This document shows positions 8,881 to 19,262 of a DNA stretch of 64,000 nucleotides, piece after piece. Numbering within the stretch: the stretch's first letter is position 1; each line of letters opens with the position of its first letter. Position numbers and translations under genes: made by a program. This stretch comes from Patella vulgata. Lineage: Eukaryota; Mollusca; Gastropoda; Patellidae. The notes below the pieces were generated by a model that was not told where the DNA came from, searched no databases, and was given only the letters and a program-made list of their open reading frames with translations. The stretch covers positions 51,160,702 to 51,224,701 of the forward strand of contig NC_065881.2 in assembly GCF_932274485.2 (NCBI RefSeq), in the 5' to 3' direction.

Positions 8881-11010
8881 TTTAATTAGCTGATCTGTCA
8901 TAGACACAACGGAAATGAGATGGAATGAAATATTCGACTGCTCTGCAGTAAAGTTAACTAGTCGCGACCCTCACAACTGGGGGTTCTTAACCCAGGGATC
9001 AGTATAAAGCATATCTGGGTTTTTTCTTCTGAAAGTTTACTTTTACTTCTAGAAGTCTCACTTCTATGTTAAAATCAGGTCTCTTCCAGTTACGTCACTG
9101 TATCTAACTGAATAGTTACTTGCGTGCAATAACCTGTAGAAAAGGGTACTTGCGGCCAAATTATGACCCCCCCCCCCTTTATAGCCCCCTACCCCCCCCC
9201 CCCCACTCCACCGGGCCTGAATTATTGACCTCTGAAGTCATATCTAACTAAGTCAGACCCTTGCCATTCATTATAAACGGAGACCTATTTCCATAAATAT
9301 TTATCGCCTTATACACCCATCGAAAAATTTTGATTATGCTTTGTACAAAATGACATGCTTGTGTTTACCGTGATCTTCTCTTAGAAATAGTTTTGAATAT
9401 ATCTACGGATTTGTTTGAATGTTTGCATATACACGAATTAATGGAATTCCTCTTATATTTAAGACAATTTCTTTCTCCATCTAGAAGGTTAATCTGTCAC
9501 TTTGAATTATAGTTTGGCACGATTCAGTATGTGTTTATTTATGCTAATGTCGAGGATATTTATTACATGGTGTCCATTTACAGTCAGTGCCATTTTCTAA
9601 ACAATATCTAAAATTTCACTTTATCCATTTTTAAAATGTATTAAAATGAAATATTTAGGCAAACCCCCAGATTGGATTCAGTCGGATTAAAAAGAGGCCC
9701 ATGAAAGCATTTTACCTTACACTAATGATGGCATTAGCCTATAGCTTGTTAATACCATATGCTGAGAATAAATCATAATATTATCTTCACCCCTCCCCCC
9801 ACCACCACCCCTCTTCCCTCCGAAACAGCATGTTATCGCTTAGTATATCTGGTGAGGAAGATGGAGAAGATTTTTTTGTAAATAATCTTTAAACTGATTG
9901 TCAATGAATTGGCTATACAAGTGAAGAATAACTGACGAGACGATGTTCTCTCCACAGAAGATGTGCGAGTATGACTTTTTCAAAGCAAACTAAGAGACAG
10001 ATACCATTCACTTCACACGGAGTCCTCCTTGTATTTTTCGAGTCCCAGTCCCGTAGTGTGGGGGGGGGGGGGCGGGGGGTTTACATTGGAGGCAATACGA
10101 TGCCAACGACTGGCGTGCCCGTATCCGTACAATGTTAGGCTACTTGGTTTTATGGGCGCCTCGCCAATCAAGTCGTTATATATGAGGCAGCCCCCAAATG
10201 GTGAGACGTCTCATTATGGATCACACGATTAACACCACAACTTGATTGAGGGGGTGCCCAAAACCGTGTGACCTGTCGGGTGCCTTATGCCGTAGGGACG
10301 CCTTATAATGACCATAGAGACTTTTGGCAAGCGTAATTTCCTGGTCCGTATCGCGTATCCGTGTGGATTTTGTGTGTAACGTCATTAATGTGTTTGTATT
10401 TCTTATACGTGATACGGCATACGGATACGGCAGCACGTATCGAACAGCTTTCATACGGATAAGGTCCGTATAACAACGTCGTCTTTTTACCGTCTTTTTT
10501 GCTACTTTTAGACGCTGAAATGTTGTATTATAGCGTTTTTATGAATCTATGTGTATCCTGGAACACGAAGGTGTATATTTGATGTGATTTTAACCGTGAT
10601 AACAGCTGGAATTTAATCATTATTTTTGGTGGGGTTTTCTCGGAATTTTCATATTTTTACCGCCTGTCTGCATGCTGGTTGATCTACGTGCTACATTTAG
10701 GGAGGCGGGACCTTGCAAAACTGTAAATGATTTTATTCTGTTGTAACGGGGTATAAACTTTCTGAAATGATACATTAATGAAACCAAAAATTGCGGTCGA
10801 GTCGAAGTCGAAGATTTTTAATAAGATTCGACATTAAAAATGTTTTAATAGCCCAGCGGCTGTCGAGCGACTTCATCCCTCCGGGAAATTGTAGGTTAGG
10901 CACTTGACTAGTACTGGTGGTGATGCTGTAATAGGACTAACCTCAGCTCAGCGACGCGAAAATCTGCCAAAAGAAAAGATGTTAAAGATCAAGTTCTCGA
11001 ATAAAAAAAG
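8881..11010. other. Unassigned stretch with C/G homopolymers
   Basis: No gene recognised. Contains C-runs at 9168-9205 and 9789-9800 and a G-run at 10061-10079, which are low-complexity and prone to assembly error. Between 10110 and 10480 there is an unusual cluster of CGTATCCGTA words and complements, listed separately. Confidence 0.4.
10110..10480. repeat. Inverted CGTATCCGTA / TACGGATACG word cluster
   Basis: GCCCGTATCCGTAC (about 10118-10131) faces CATACGGATACGGC (about 10413-10426), and related words occur at 10347-10365 and 10444-10462. The outer pair could be arms of a decayed TIR element of about 300 bp, or sites for a DNA-binding protein. No target duplication was found. Confidence 0.4.
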
Positions 11011-12677
11011 ATAGGTTGCCAGGCAACGAAACATACGCCCACAGCAGCTAAATCGTCCGGACAGTCAACAAGAGTTGTCGCATATTTTTACTTTTTTCGG
11101 TAATAAAACATTTATAATACACTCATGAAGTAATTATCAGAAAATCTATGGAATTTGTTTGGTTTTATAAAGTTCTGCCCCATGCTAACGTTTAGTATAC
11201 GAAACATTTAATATCATGGATTTAGTTATTGAAATTCATTGGAAATCAATATACTTGTTTGTCTCAAGACCTTAAACTCTGTGTATCAATCTGAAGTCAA
11301 TCGGATAACTTTAGCATTTAGAGCATCCACAAGATATTTTGAAGTGATCAAGGGTCATAACTCTGGCAGTAATTATCGGAAATCCCTGTAAATCAATAGG
11401 ATTCTTCGTCTCATGACCTTAAACACTGTGTATCAATTTAAAGTCAATCAGATATTTACTTTTGGCCTCTAGAGTGTCCACAAGATTTTTTGAAGTGATC
11501 AAGGGCCATAACTCTGGTAGTAATTATCAGAAGTCGCTTAAAATAGGCTTCTTGGTCTCATGATCTTAAACACTGTGTATACATTTAAAGCCAATCGGAT
11601 ATTAACTTTAGCCTCTAGAGCGTCCACAAGATTTTTTGAAGTGATCAAGGGCCATAACTCTGGTAGTAATTATCGGAAATCACTGAAAATGAATAGGATT
11701 CTTCGTCTCATGACCTTAAACACTGTGTATAAATTTAAAGTAAATCGGATATTAAAGATACATTATGGGAGATTTTAATAGAGAGTTGGCCTTTCTTGCT
11801 ATAACAGTTCAAAAATAGATGATGAAAGAAGAGTATATTGAAAATTTCAGTCAAATTACTTTATTCTGAAAAAAGTTATCACCATTGTAATTTTTGACTA
11901 AAAATAGGAGTCAACTCTCTCTTCACCGTCTCCGAGATTGGCCGATCGTTTGATTGACAGGCGTTAACTCCACCTACATAATCTCGATTATCAAGTAACG
12001 TTTTCAATGGCTGTGGTACCGTAAGGACATCCAAACTCTCATTTTAACCACAACTAAACATAATATCAAGGCCGTATATATCGAACTTTCAATCAAATTG
12101 ACTGACATGCGGCCTCGCTCAACGGCTGCCTCGCTTCTTACACTCTATCATTTAGCCTCGATCTAAAATTTCCGGGAGTATGACGTCAATGTAACGGTTA
12201 AACTCCGCGTACGACGCCATTTAAAAATTTAATCAATCAATGAAATCCTGTTTAAATCCAAGCCGAATCCAAGCCATCCGTGGGTCTTCAGAGTTGATTT
12301 TGTGCTTGTTGTGTAAATAAAGATCTAATTTATAATTTCTATGACATCTGAAGCCTAAATAAAGACTTGCAATAATCAGATTTAGCTCTTGCATAATGTA
12401 TTTTAACTTTAGCCTCTAGAGCGTCCACAAAATTTTTTGAAGTGATCAAGGGCCATGACTCTGGAAGTAATTATCGGAAATCGCTGAAAATCAATAGGAT
12501 TCTTCGTCTCATCACCTTAAACACTGTGTATAAAATTTATACATGTAATGTAAAGTCAATCGGATATTAACTTTAGCCTTTAGAGCGTCCACAAGCAATT
12601 GTGGACGCCGGAACGACGGACGGACGGACGGGGGCGAAGGCAATATACGACCACATTTCAGTGTGGGTGCATAAAAA
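11011..12677 (+). mobile_element. Pearl-like non-autonomous element (H1 type) with five core repeats
   Basis: Head: ATAGGTTGCCAGGCAACG then ATACGCCCACA (11011-11062). Core: five tandem units of 147-150 bp, anchored by GACCTTAAACACTGTGTAT at 11268, 11415, 11562, 11712 and 12513. Tail: a perfect 10-bp stem GCGTCCACAA / TTGTGGACGC with GCAA loop (about 12586-12609), an ACGG microsatellite (GACGGACGGACGG), then hairpin CCACA-TTTCAG-TGTGG and GCATAAAAAC. Tandem cores, tetranucleotide repeat and a 3' hairpin are the layout described for pearl/CvA elements of bivalves, considered Helitron/Helentron derivatives. The fourth core unit is interrupted by a TTAA MITE. Allowing for it, the unit period is again 150 bp. 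Confidence 0.82.
11756..12402 (+). mobile_element. TTAA-target MITE, family P2, 647 bp, nested in the pearl-like element
   Basis: TTAA at 11752-11755 and 12403-12406. Left end AGATACATTATGGGAGATTT; right end, read inward, AATACATTATGCAAGAGC. Removing it restores the core word CGGATATTAACTTTAGCC. Internal landmarks shared with other copies are TTTCAGTCAAATTACTTTATT and CTGAAGCCTAAATAAAGACT. Non-coding. Further copies: 31045-34073 (split), 41493-42004, 60939-61338, 63640-63972. Confidence 0.87.
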
Positions 12678-13224
12678 CCAACGTGGTGTCCTGAAATACA
12701 ATGAGCTAATTAAATACATGCAGCTAGCTGGTGGCTTACTATAACGGGGTCACCTGTCGGCTGTGTCAAGCATGTAATCAAACCAACGGATGTACCAAGA
12801 GGAGTGTAGGCCTGTTCTCTACCGAATCTCATGTTTTTTTCTCTGCCAACCCTCCAATCCCGGCTATACGAGTGCGAAAGCGTATGTTAAATCCCATAGG
12901 AGGCAGCATACATTGTAAATTTGGTTTCTAAAACATCTCAAACATTTTATTGGTTTATTGGCTATAGAGTATGGACAAGGCAGTGTGAACTACATATCGA
13001 TCTCATGATAATCTCACCATTCCACCCTTCATACACCCAGAAAAGTCTGTGTTATACTTCTTTGTATTGAAAAACGTATGAAATTGTGATCTATTATTCA
13101 ATTAGGAGATGGAGGGAATGTTTTAGAAAGTATTCAAGAAGTGCACGGTTAACCCTACATGTCATCAATGTTTAATGAATATTATGAAGAGTTTGCAATT
13201 ACACAGTGTAAACATTGTTATGGT
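12678..13224. other. Unassigned stretch
   Basis: No gene or known repeat recognised. A 66-codon plus-strand frame (12731-12931) has four cysteines but no zinc-finger spacing I can support. Confidence 0.4.
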
Positions 13225-13540
13225 TTTTCTCTCCCCCCCCCCCCTATTTTGCGAAGTAACATTTGTGAAGTATTTTGTTTACGAAACTATTCTGACTATA
13301 ATCTGCTTTAATATCAAAGTATGACAATAAACCAAAAATTATAATGTAGTTAGAACAAAATGCAAATTCAAACTACAATATTTAAGAATTTTTACATGTG
13401 TAATCCAATTTACTTTATGTAACTAAGAAGTGATATACATGTACATTGAAATGTCGTGAATTCCGCTCCATAATCCGATAAAGTATTTTCCGCTGCGCTT
13501 ATACAGGCTATCAGATTTCATCTAATTTCTTTATTACCAT
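13225..13540 (+). repeat. Diverged dispersed repeat, partner at 39235-39540
   Basis: Shares an ordered series of words with the partner: GTTTACGAAACTA, GACAATAAA followed by AAAATTATAAT-type sequence, TAGAACAAAAT, TTTTTACAT and GAATTCC-CTCCAT. Spacing agrees over about 300 bp in the same orientation. Divergence is high, so either an old element or an ancient duplication. No coding frame is conserved. Confidence 0.55.
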
Positions 13541-14135
13541 ATTTTGTAACAAATTAATTAAATCTTGTCTGCCTTACGAGGCGGACTTTAGATATGTGTG
13601 AATTAATTCGTTGATTTTCTCGCTAAATTTACCAAATTAGTCTCCAAAAGTAGCCTTAAACTATGAAGGATACTAATGTCATTGATTTGACCTAGACAAT
13701 GATATTATAATTTGTCCAATCGATTACTTCATTTCCAATAAGACTATACCTTGCTACCTCGGAGCAAATCTGACACTAAACCGTGTGTTGCTGAGACAAG
13801 TAGAGGCCGGGCGTCAACATCGAAACGCTACTAATCATAGACAAGAACCGTGAACAAACAAACGCGAGGTGTCCAAAGTATTGCAAAATGTGGCCGAGAA
13901 GGAAAGATATGTTATGAATATGCATATTGTACACACTATATTCAAAAATTTGAGTGATTTCATAAAAAAAATGAAACACATATCGATAATTGAAATTTTG
14001 ACAAATTTAAAGTAATACCGACAATAAGGAACAATTGTTTACACTGGCCGAAATGAAAGAATTAAAACTTGCCCTGGCTAAACTTTTTATAAAATAAACA
14101 GACGAGATCAAAATTTAATGTGTGATAGATCGATA
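13541..14135. other. Unassigned stretch with a weak repeat
   Basis: Bases 13900-14005 resemble 28795-28880: both hold ATATGCATATT, a GTGATTTCAT-type segment, then GATAATTGAAATTTTGAC. The rest is unassigned. Confidence 0.4.
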
Positions 14136-14774
14136 CAGAGGCGGATCCAAAAGGGCATTTTCGACAGTGCCCTTTTTTACTGCTGAAAGTGCCTTTTCTC
14201 AGACCCAAATATGTCCGTTCCCAACCCGTTTCAGGGATCCCAAAAGACTCAAACCATCGACTGAAACACACCAGTCTGGTCTAATTAATGCTTCCACTTT
14301 CAAACGAATTCTTGTTGTTTAGCTGACGTTGCCCTAATCCTTTAGAGAGACTATATAGACAGACATCAATGATAGCATCTTGTGGAATCGGCGGCGTACA
14401 CACTCATGCCCATCACCGACGCGCATGAGTGCAACTTGATGTAGCATTGTTTCATGTGTGGACAGTACACAGTACAAGTTACAAGGCTTAAATAGTGAAG
14501 TGGCTAGGGAATAGATTCGTCTTTTTTCCCATCATAATGCCTCGCTCGCCTTGACAATTTTCGAGTCGCATGTTCAACTGGCTTTTTTGCTCGATTTTAA
14601 GGCTCTTTTTCAACGATTTCCGAACGTTTACTTAGACGAAAATATCAGCCAAATAGCTCTTGGAATGGCTACAGATGCAAGGAAATGACGGATAATGCGT
14701 GCCCCGTCTCCGCGGTCAGTGCCCTCATTTTGCGGCGCCCCCCCCCCTTTTCAAAATTCCTAGATCCGCCCCTG
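14136..14774 (+). mobile_element. hAT-type non-autonomous element, 639 bp
   Basis: Starts CAGAGGCGGATCC and ends TAGATCCGCCCCTG, the CAGNGGCGGATC ends common in hAT elements. A 5-bp target duplication CGATA lies at 14131-14135 and 14775-14779. Non-coding in the visible frames. A second copy in the opposite orientation is at 23912-24380 and shares long segments (for example GTCCGTTCCCAACC and CTGACCGCGGAGACGGGG). Confidence 0.85.
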
Positions 14775-14900
14775 CGATATGTCATGTAACTCATATAAAA
14801 CTTTTAGTTCAAAGGAATGAAAATTGAGGGAAATATGCGGGTTGTTAGAACCATGCTATGTCTCAAAAGATGATCTTTTTCCACCCGTTACCTCGTAGCA

Positions 14901-15237
14901 AGGGATAATAATAACGAAATGAATCGGCCTATAAGGAGGTAAACGGCAACCAGGTTTTACCGTTCGGTAATTTTTTTACCTCCACACATATGGCATATGA
15001 TGCGTATGTTTTCTTTTTGTGGAGTATCCCAACTGTTCCTGGATTTAAATCTTCCGTGTTCCTGGTGGACTTATGTTTCGCTAGGGTTATTGTTGAGGTC
15101 TTACAAACTAACTCTATAACAAAGCCCCGTGTTGGCCTTTATGTTCCCATGATGGAGGTCATATGTTTACCAAACGGTAAAAACAGGTTGCCGTTTACCA
15201 CGTTATAGGCCAATTTATTTCGTTATTATTAACCCCT
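14901..15237. mobile_element. MITE with ~75-bp terminal inverted repeats
   Basis: Left arm 14901-14978 and right arm 15163-15237 are reverse complements with few differences. Ends are AGGGATAATAATAACGAAAT and the complement of AGGGGTTAATAATAACGAAA. Arms also share GGCCTATAA and GTAAACGGCAACC. The centre (about 180 bp) is unique. No target duplication could be assigned, so superfamily is open. Confidence 0.8.
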
Positions 15238-15572
15238 CTGGATGGCATGATACAATCACGACATTAGTTCGTACTATATACGAAATAATGTCAATTTTGG
15301 ATACGATATGGGGAATATGCTTATCTAAGCGATGCCATTCATTGTCTGTCCCGTTTTGCAATATGTGTATATTTTGGGCCAGGTGCGGGTTTAGAGGGAG
15401 CCCCCCCCCCTCCTCCCCTCCCCATGAGACCAAGTAATCGCCCCGTGAAACAAAGTCCCAGCTCAGTTACATAAAATTTATACGCAATTCTCTACTCCAA
15501 GACCCCCCCCCCCTCCCGGTTATTCAGTGTTATATAGTAACTTCTCTAAGGTTGACAAAAATCAATAGCAAT

Positions 15573-16140
15573 CAGTGCTGGACTGGGCCCACCTGTCCAC
15601 CTGTCCGTGATAGGTGGGCCTAAGCTGATTTAAAAAAGTGGGCCTAAGCCTATAAAGAAAAAAGAGAAAGAAAAAAGAAAAGAGAAAGAAAGGAGAGGGG
15701 GAGGAAAGAAAAGAAAGAAGGAAGGAGAGGACAGGACACAGGACAGGAGAAAGAAAAGATAGGAAAAAAAATGACCGACAACACAAAAAAGAAGTGTAGT
15801 ACAAGGAAGAACTTTATGAGTTTGACCTCATTATACCAAGAACCGTGTAATTCATCTTTTAACCTCTACTTAGTTCTTCATAAGCTCTCAGGTCATTCTG
15901 TTATCTAATTGTATCAGGAAATCAAAAATTTGCCTTCTTCTGCTTTGGTCTGAAATGCTTGGAAAATGGGTTTGCGGTTGTCAATTTTCAAAATTTTCCT
16001 GGGGGGAGACCCCCCCCCCCCCGACCCCCTTGGACATTCAAGCGACTTCGGGGCGCTCGTCACGCGCCTTCGGCGGGTAATTGTGTGGGCCTTGGTCAAT
16101 GACCTGACAGGTGGGCCTTTGGTCCACCAGTCCGGCACTG
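15573..16140 (+). mobile_element. hAT-type non-autonomous element, 568 bp
   Basis: Ends CAGTGCTGGACTGG and CCAGTCCGGCACTG are inverted repeats. An 8-bp target duplication ATAGCAAT / ATAACAAT (15565-15572, 16141-16148; 7 of 8 match) is typical of hAT. The inside repeats the word GGTGGGCCT near both ends and includes a purine tract (15656-15770). Non-coding. Confidence 0.88.
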
Positions 16141-16399
16141 ATAACAATCATAATACTAGAACTCCATAGGAGTACCGAAGGCTTTCACCACACCGAAAAC
16201 GTCACGGTGAGCTCAGATAGCATTCTCGACGACATTTTGTAATCGCGGTTAAGCTCGAAACAGAAGACGCAATTAGAGTTTACGTCGAAAATCTAAAGTC
16301 GTGGTCGACAACGAAGTCGCGATCGATACCGGAATCGAAATGTATATATCACTTCAATTATCAAATTCGAAACCTTATTGTACGTAATGTGAGTTTACG

Positions 16400-16836
16400 T
16401 CGAAATCAAATTAATAACCTCAAGGGCGTAATTAGAGGTTAAGTTCAAAATCGATGTCGTAATCAAGACTAATGTCGCATAAGCCTATTCATTAAACTTG
16501 GTGCGGGCGGGGGAAGGGGTTGGATGGCCGAATGGTTAACGCGTGCGCGTTGCATTATAAAGTCTGTTATTGAGTGAACTAGCGTGGTTTCGATTCCCCG
16601 GTAGTACATGACAGATAGTAGGTTCGCCCGTCTAACCTAGTAGGTTTTCTCCGGGTCCTCCTGTTTCTTTCCACTGCTAAAGACCTCTACGCGGATGCGA
16701 ATTATTTAAATAAAAATAAACCATATGTTAGTCCCAAAATGTCGAAATCGAAGTAGTAACCTCAATGGCGTAATTAGAGTTTACGTTGAAAATCGGTGTA
16801 GTAATCAAGACTAAAGTCGCACAGGCCTATTCATTA
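16400..16836. repeat. 92-bp direct repeat flanking a SINE
   Basis: 16400-16495 and 16745-16836 are alike: both contain TAACCTCAA-GGCGTAATTAGAG, TAATCAAGACTAA and GCCTATTCATTA. Each is followed by family 2 SINE sequence (16518-16736 and 16837-16952). The simplest reading is a tandem duplication of about 345 bp covering repeat plus SINE, with loss of the 5' half of the second SINE. The upstream part (16180-16400) is rich in TCGAAA and GTCG words. Confidence 0.65.
16518..16736 (+). mobile_element. SINE family 2 (tRNA Ser/Leu-like head)
   Basis: Head: GGATGGCCGAATGGTTAACG (box A) and GGTTTCGATTCCCC (box B, about 16588-16601), close to class II tRNA promoters. Body: CCACTGCTAAAGACCTCTAC and GAATTATTTAAATAAAA. 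The usual 3' end GGACGTTAAACCCC is missing here, having been cut at the duplication junction. Not a tRNA gene. Confidence 0.8.
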
Positions 16837-16946
16837 TTCTCCACTGCAAATGACCCCTATGCGCAAGAGCGAATTATTGAAATAAAATTAAACCATATTA
16901 TGTTAGTCCCGAAATGACCTGTTTTTTGTCGATTGGACGTTCAACC

Positions 16947-16952
<6 letters not shown>
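16837..16952 (+). mobile_element. SINE family 2, 3' half
   Basis: Starts in the body at CTCCACTGCAAATGACCCC and runs to the family 3' end (GATTGGACGTTCAACCCCAT), followed directly by a CT repeat that serves as tail. Confidence 0.75.

Positions 16953-16981
<29 letters not shown>
16953..16981. repeat. (CT)n microsatellite
   Basis: About 14 uninterrupted CT units at the SINE 3' end; more pyrimidine-rich sequence follows to 17005. Confidence 0.95.
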
Positions 16982-16982
<1 letters not shown>

Positions 16983-17190
16983 GTAGCTCTCTCTTTCTCT
17001 CCCTCATTAAAACCGTTACTTACTAAAATGACGTAATTTCACCCTAGAAGAACCAATCCCATATTTTGGTTAACAGCAAAACACTGGTAGTTCAAATATT
17101 GTTACTGTGAAAGAAAAAGCTCTCTATATAGCTCTATAGGTTAGCATTGCGCACCGATTGTATCCACATTATACAGCACGTTTCGCTTAA

Positions 17191-17485
17191 AGGAGCTAAG
17201 TCGCTAATATTTGGGGCCTAGAAATTGACGCCAGCTATCCAAAAATGTAATTAGAATTGAAAAGTTCCAAGAAATAAAATTTTTAGAAAATTTTCCAATT
17301 TTCACCAAAAAATGAAAGCGACGAAGTTTCGACGTTTTTTGAACTGCTATCTGCTCAGAAATGTCTCCAGCTATCCAAAAATGTAAATATCAGAAAAATC
17401 GGTTGAGAATTAACAGAGTTAAGGCCGATTTTCGTTTTTGGTATTTAACGTCACTTCCGGTATGCGCACGAATTGCGAAATAGCT
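17191..17485. mobile_element. Possible TTAA element with one P1-type end
   Basis: TTAA at 17187-17190 and 17486-17489. The left end AGGAGCTAAGTCGCTAA is nearly identical to the P1 MITE end, and the next bases (TATTTGGGGCCTAGAAATTG) match the P1 subterminal region. The right end does not match well, so this may be a deleted or recombined copy. A direct repeat CCAGCTATCCAAAAATGTAA occurs twice inside. Confidence 0.45.
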
Positions 17486-18231
17486 TTAAGCACTAGTCAC
17501 CACCCACTTTCCCGGCAAATAATCAAATTTTAGACCTCTATCTCTTATATTTGCTGAGAAATAGGCCCCTCCCTCTCCTCCCGAAAATAATAATAATCTT
17601 AGTAATAACATGGACCGTGCATATACTAGTCACCGAAGGTGAAAGCCTAATGACATGAACTTTATGTCAACTTGATGTGTGTGTTTTTAATATAAAATAC
17701 ATACATACATATTTATAGGGGTTTTTTGGGGTTTTTTTTAAGTATGCGCTATAATACATCAAGACAATTCAGAAAATATTGATTAAAAGATGATTTTTAT
17801 TTCAGTTTTTTATTAATTTTTTTTTTAAAGTTTTGTTTTATAACAGCATGGTTCTAGGTGTTGAATTTCAGTTAAAAACGTGAAATTGTTATTGTTAATG
17901 CTTGAATTTATCGTTTGGTAATTCATCGTTTGGTAATCTAAACTGCTCACAAAATCCCTTGTTGGGATCATATTATTTATCCGCAATGTTCATTGATATA
18001 AACATCTTCCTTCAATATTCCCATTTGTATCAAATGGTATTTTACAGGTCAATGTTTTAATAGCTATTGGGAGTCAAAATAATTTTGTTTTGTTTCTGTT
18101 TTTTTTCTTTTACAAATGAACCTATTTTATTTGAATGCACCGTTTACAAGACCATCCTACAGACGTACAGCGTTATCAAAGGTTTTTCATGAAATCGTAA
18201 TGAAATCTGTGATAGATAACCTTTAAAAAAT
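17486..18231. other. Unassigned AT-rich stretch
   Basis: Nothing recognised apart from short ACAT/CATA runs near 17698-17712 and T-rich tracts. Confidence 0.4.
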
Positions 18232-18397
18232 GGGCCCTTATTCACGAAAACTTAAACTAAGATACAATCGAAATTTTAGGAAATACTGCAATTCGATTGG
18301 CTGACCAGTAAAATCAATTTGCATATATCCAATGAAGTTTCAGTATTTCTTAAAATTTCGATTGTAACTTAGTTTAAGTTTTCGTGAATAAGGTCCC
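18232..18397. mobile_element. Hairpin MITE, ~60-bp arms
   Basis: Ends GGGCCCTTATTCACGAAAAC and the complement of GGGACCTTATTCACGAAAAC. Arms extend through AACTAAG and CAATCGAAATTTTA, leaving a centre of about 40 bp. Compact foldback element; target duplication not clear. Confidence 0.82.
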
Positions 18398-18479
18398 AGG
18401 TCTCTAATGTGTGGTTTTTCAGTGCAGGTGCGCAAAAAAAAACCCCAACAATATAGTATTGCGACCAATTTCGATAGTA

Positions 18480-19262
18480 TTCATCCTTGGTCTCCCCAGT
18501 GGTCTCATTCCGTTCTACTTCACTATACCTGGGTTCATCATGTCGTTTATATTAAATTTCTTGCAAACTTTCTCATAATCGAGCGAACAGCCACCAGATT
18601 GTTGTGAACTTAAAGGCGCTAAATCGCTAATATTTTGGACCTAGAAATTAGCACAAAATGGGTCGCAACACATATAATAATGTTATATGAATTTATATAT
18701 AAACTGTTTTACATTCAATCGTGTCCGTTTCACTGTGAATTGTCATCAGAAGTCTCAACCGCAAGTCAGTTTCTAGCTCTGGTTATTCTAGTCAACACCG
18801 ATATTATTTATTGCGCATGCTGTCCAAATAAGAACATGATATCACCGTTTGACATGACTTGAGGAATATGTCTAGCCTCATTCTTTGAGCACCTTGTTAC
18901 AAAATTAATGGCGCTGAAACGCATTATGGTACACGATTCGTGTACCAATGGTAAAATGTTTATTTTGTCTTAAATATTGGATATCAGAAGCCCATCTTTT
19001 CCAGGTAAGATCACAACACCAATGCTGATTTAAATTGCAAAAAAAACGTGTTTTCAATGTCGAAGATTTTGGATGATATTGAGTTACGGACTTAGCTACT
19101 TTAAATAAAGAGGCTAAGACTGGCTTGTAAACTGTTTTTTGATTGGTTCGTAGAATCAAGCTATACAATCATAGGCAGATAACTTGAATATGTGAATACC
19201 CCACGGATGAACCCAGGGTAAAGTGGAGTGGAATGGAATGAGACCACTGGGGATACCGAGAT
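18480..19262. repeat. Inverted repeat pair flanking a P1 MITE
   Basis: 18487-18543 and 19199-19258 are inverted copies: CCCAGTGGTCTCATTCC on the left matches the complement of GGAATGAGACCACTGGGG on the right, continuing into a CCTGGGTTCATC / GATGAACCCAGG block. The TTAA MITE lies between them, so an older foldback element may have been hit by it. Confidence 0.7.
18614..19100 (-). mobile_element. TTAA-target MITE, family P1, 487 bp
   Basis: TTAA at 18610-18613 and 19101-19104. Left end AGGCGCTAAATCGCTAA, right end complement of AGTAGCTAAGTCCGTAA. Aligns over its length with 4620-5076 in opposite orientation, including TGGTACACGAATCGTGTACC (a 20-bp palindromic segment) and GATATCCAATATTTAAG. 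Confidence 0.88.

Noticed and set aside
9168-9205. Structured G/C element
   Set aside because: Plain C homopolymers, common through the window and likely length-variable or misassembled.
15562-15804. Minus-strand frame rich in Phe, Leu and Ser
   Set aside because: Produced by the purine tract inside the hAT element.
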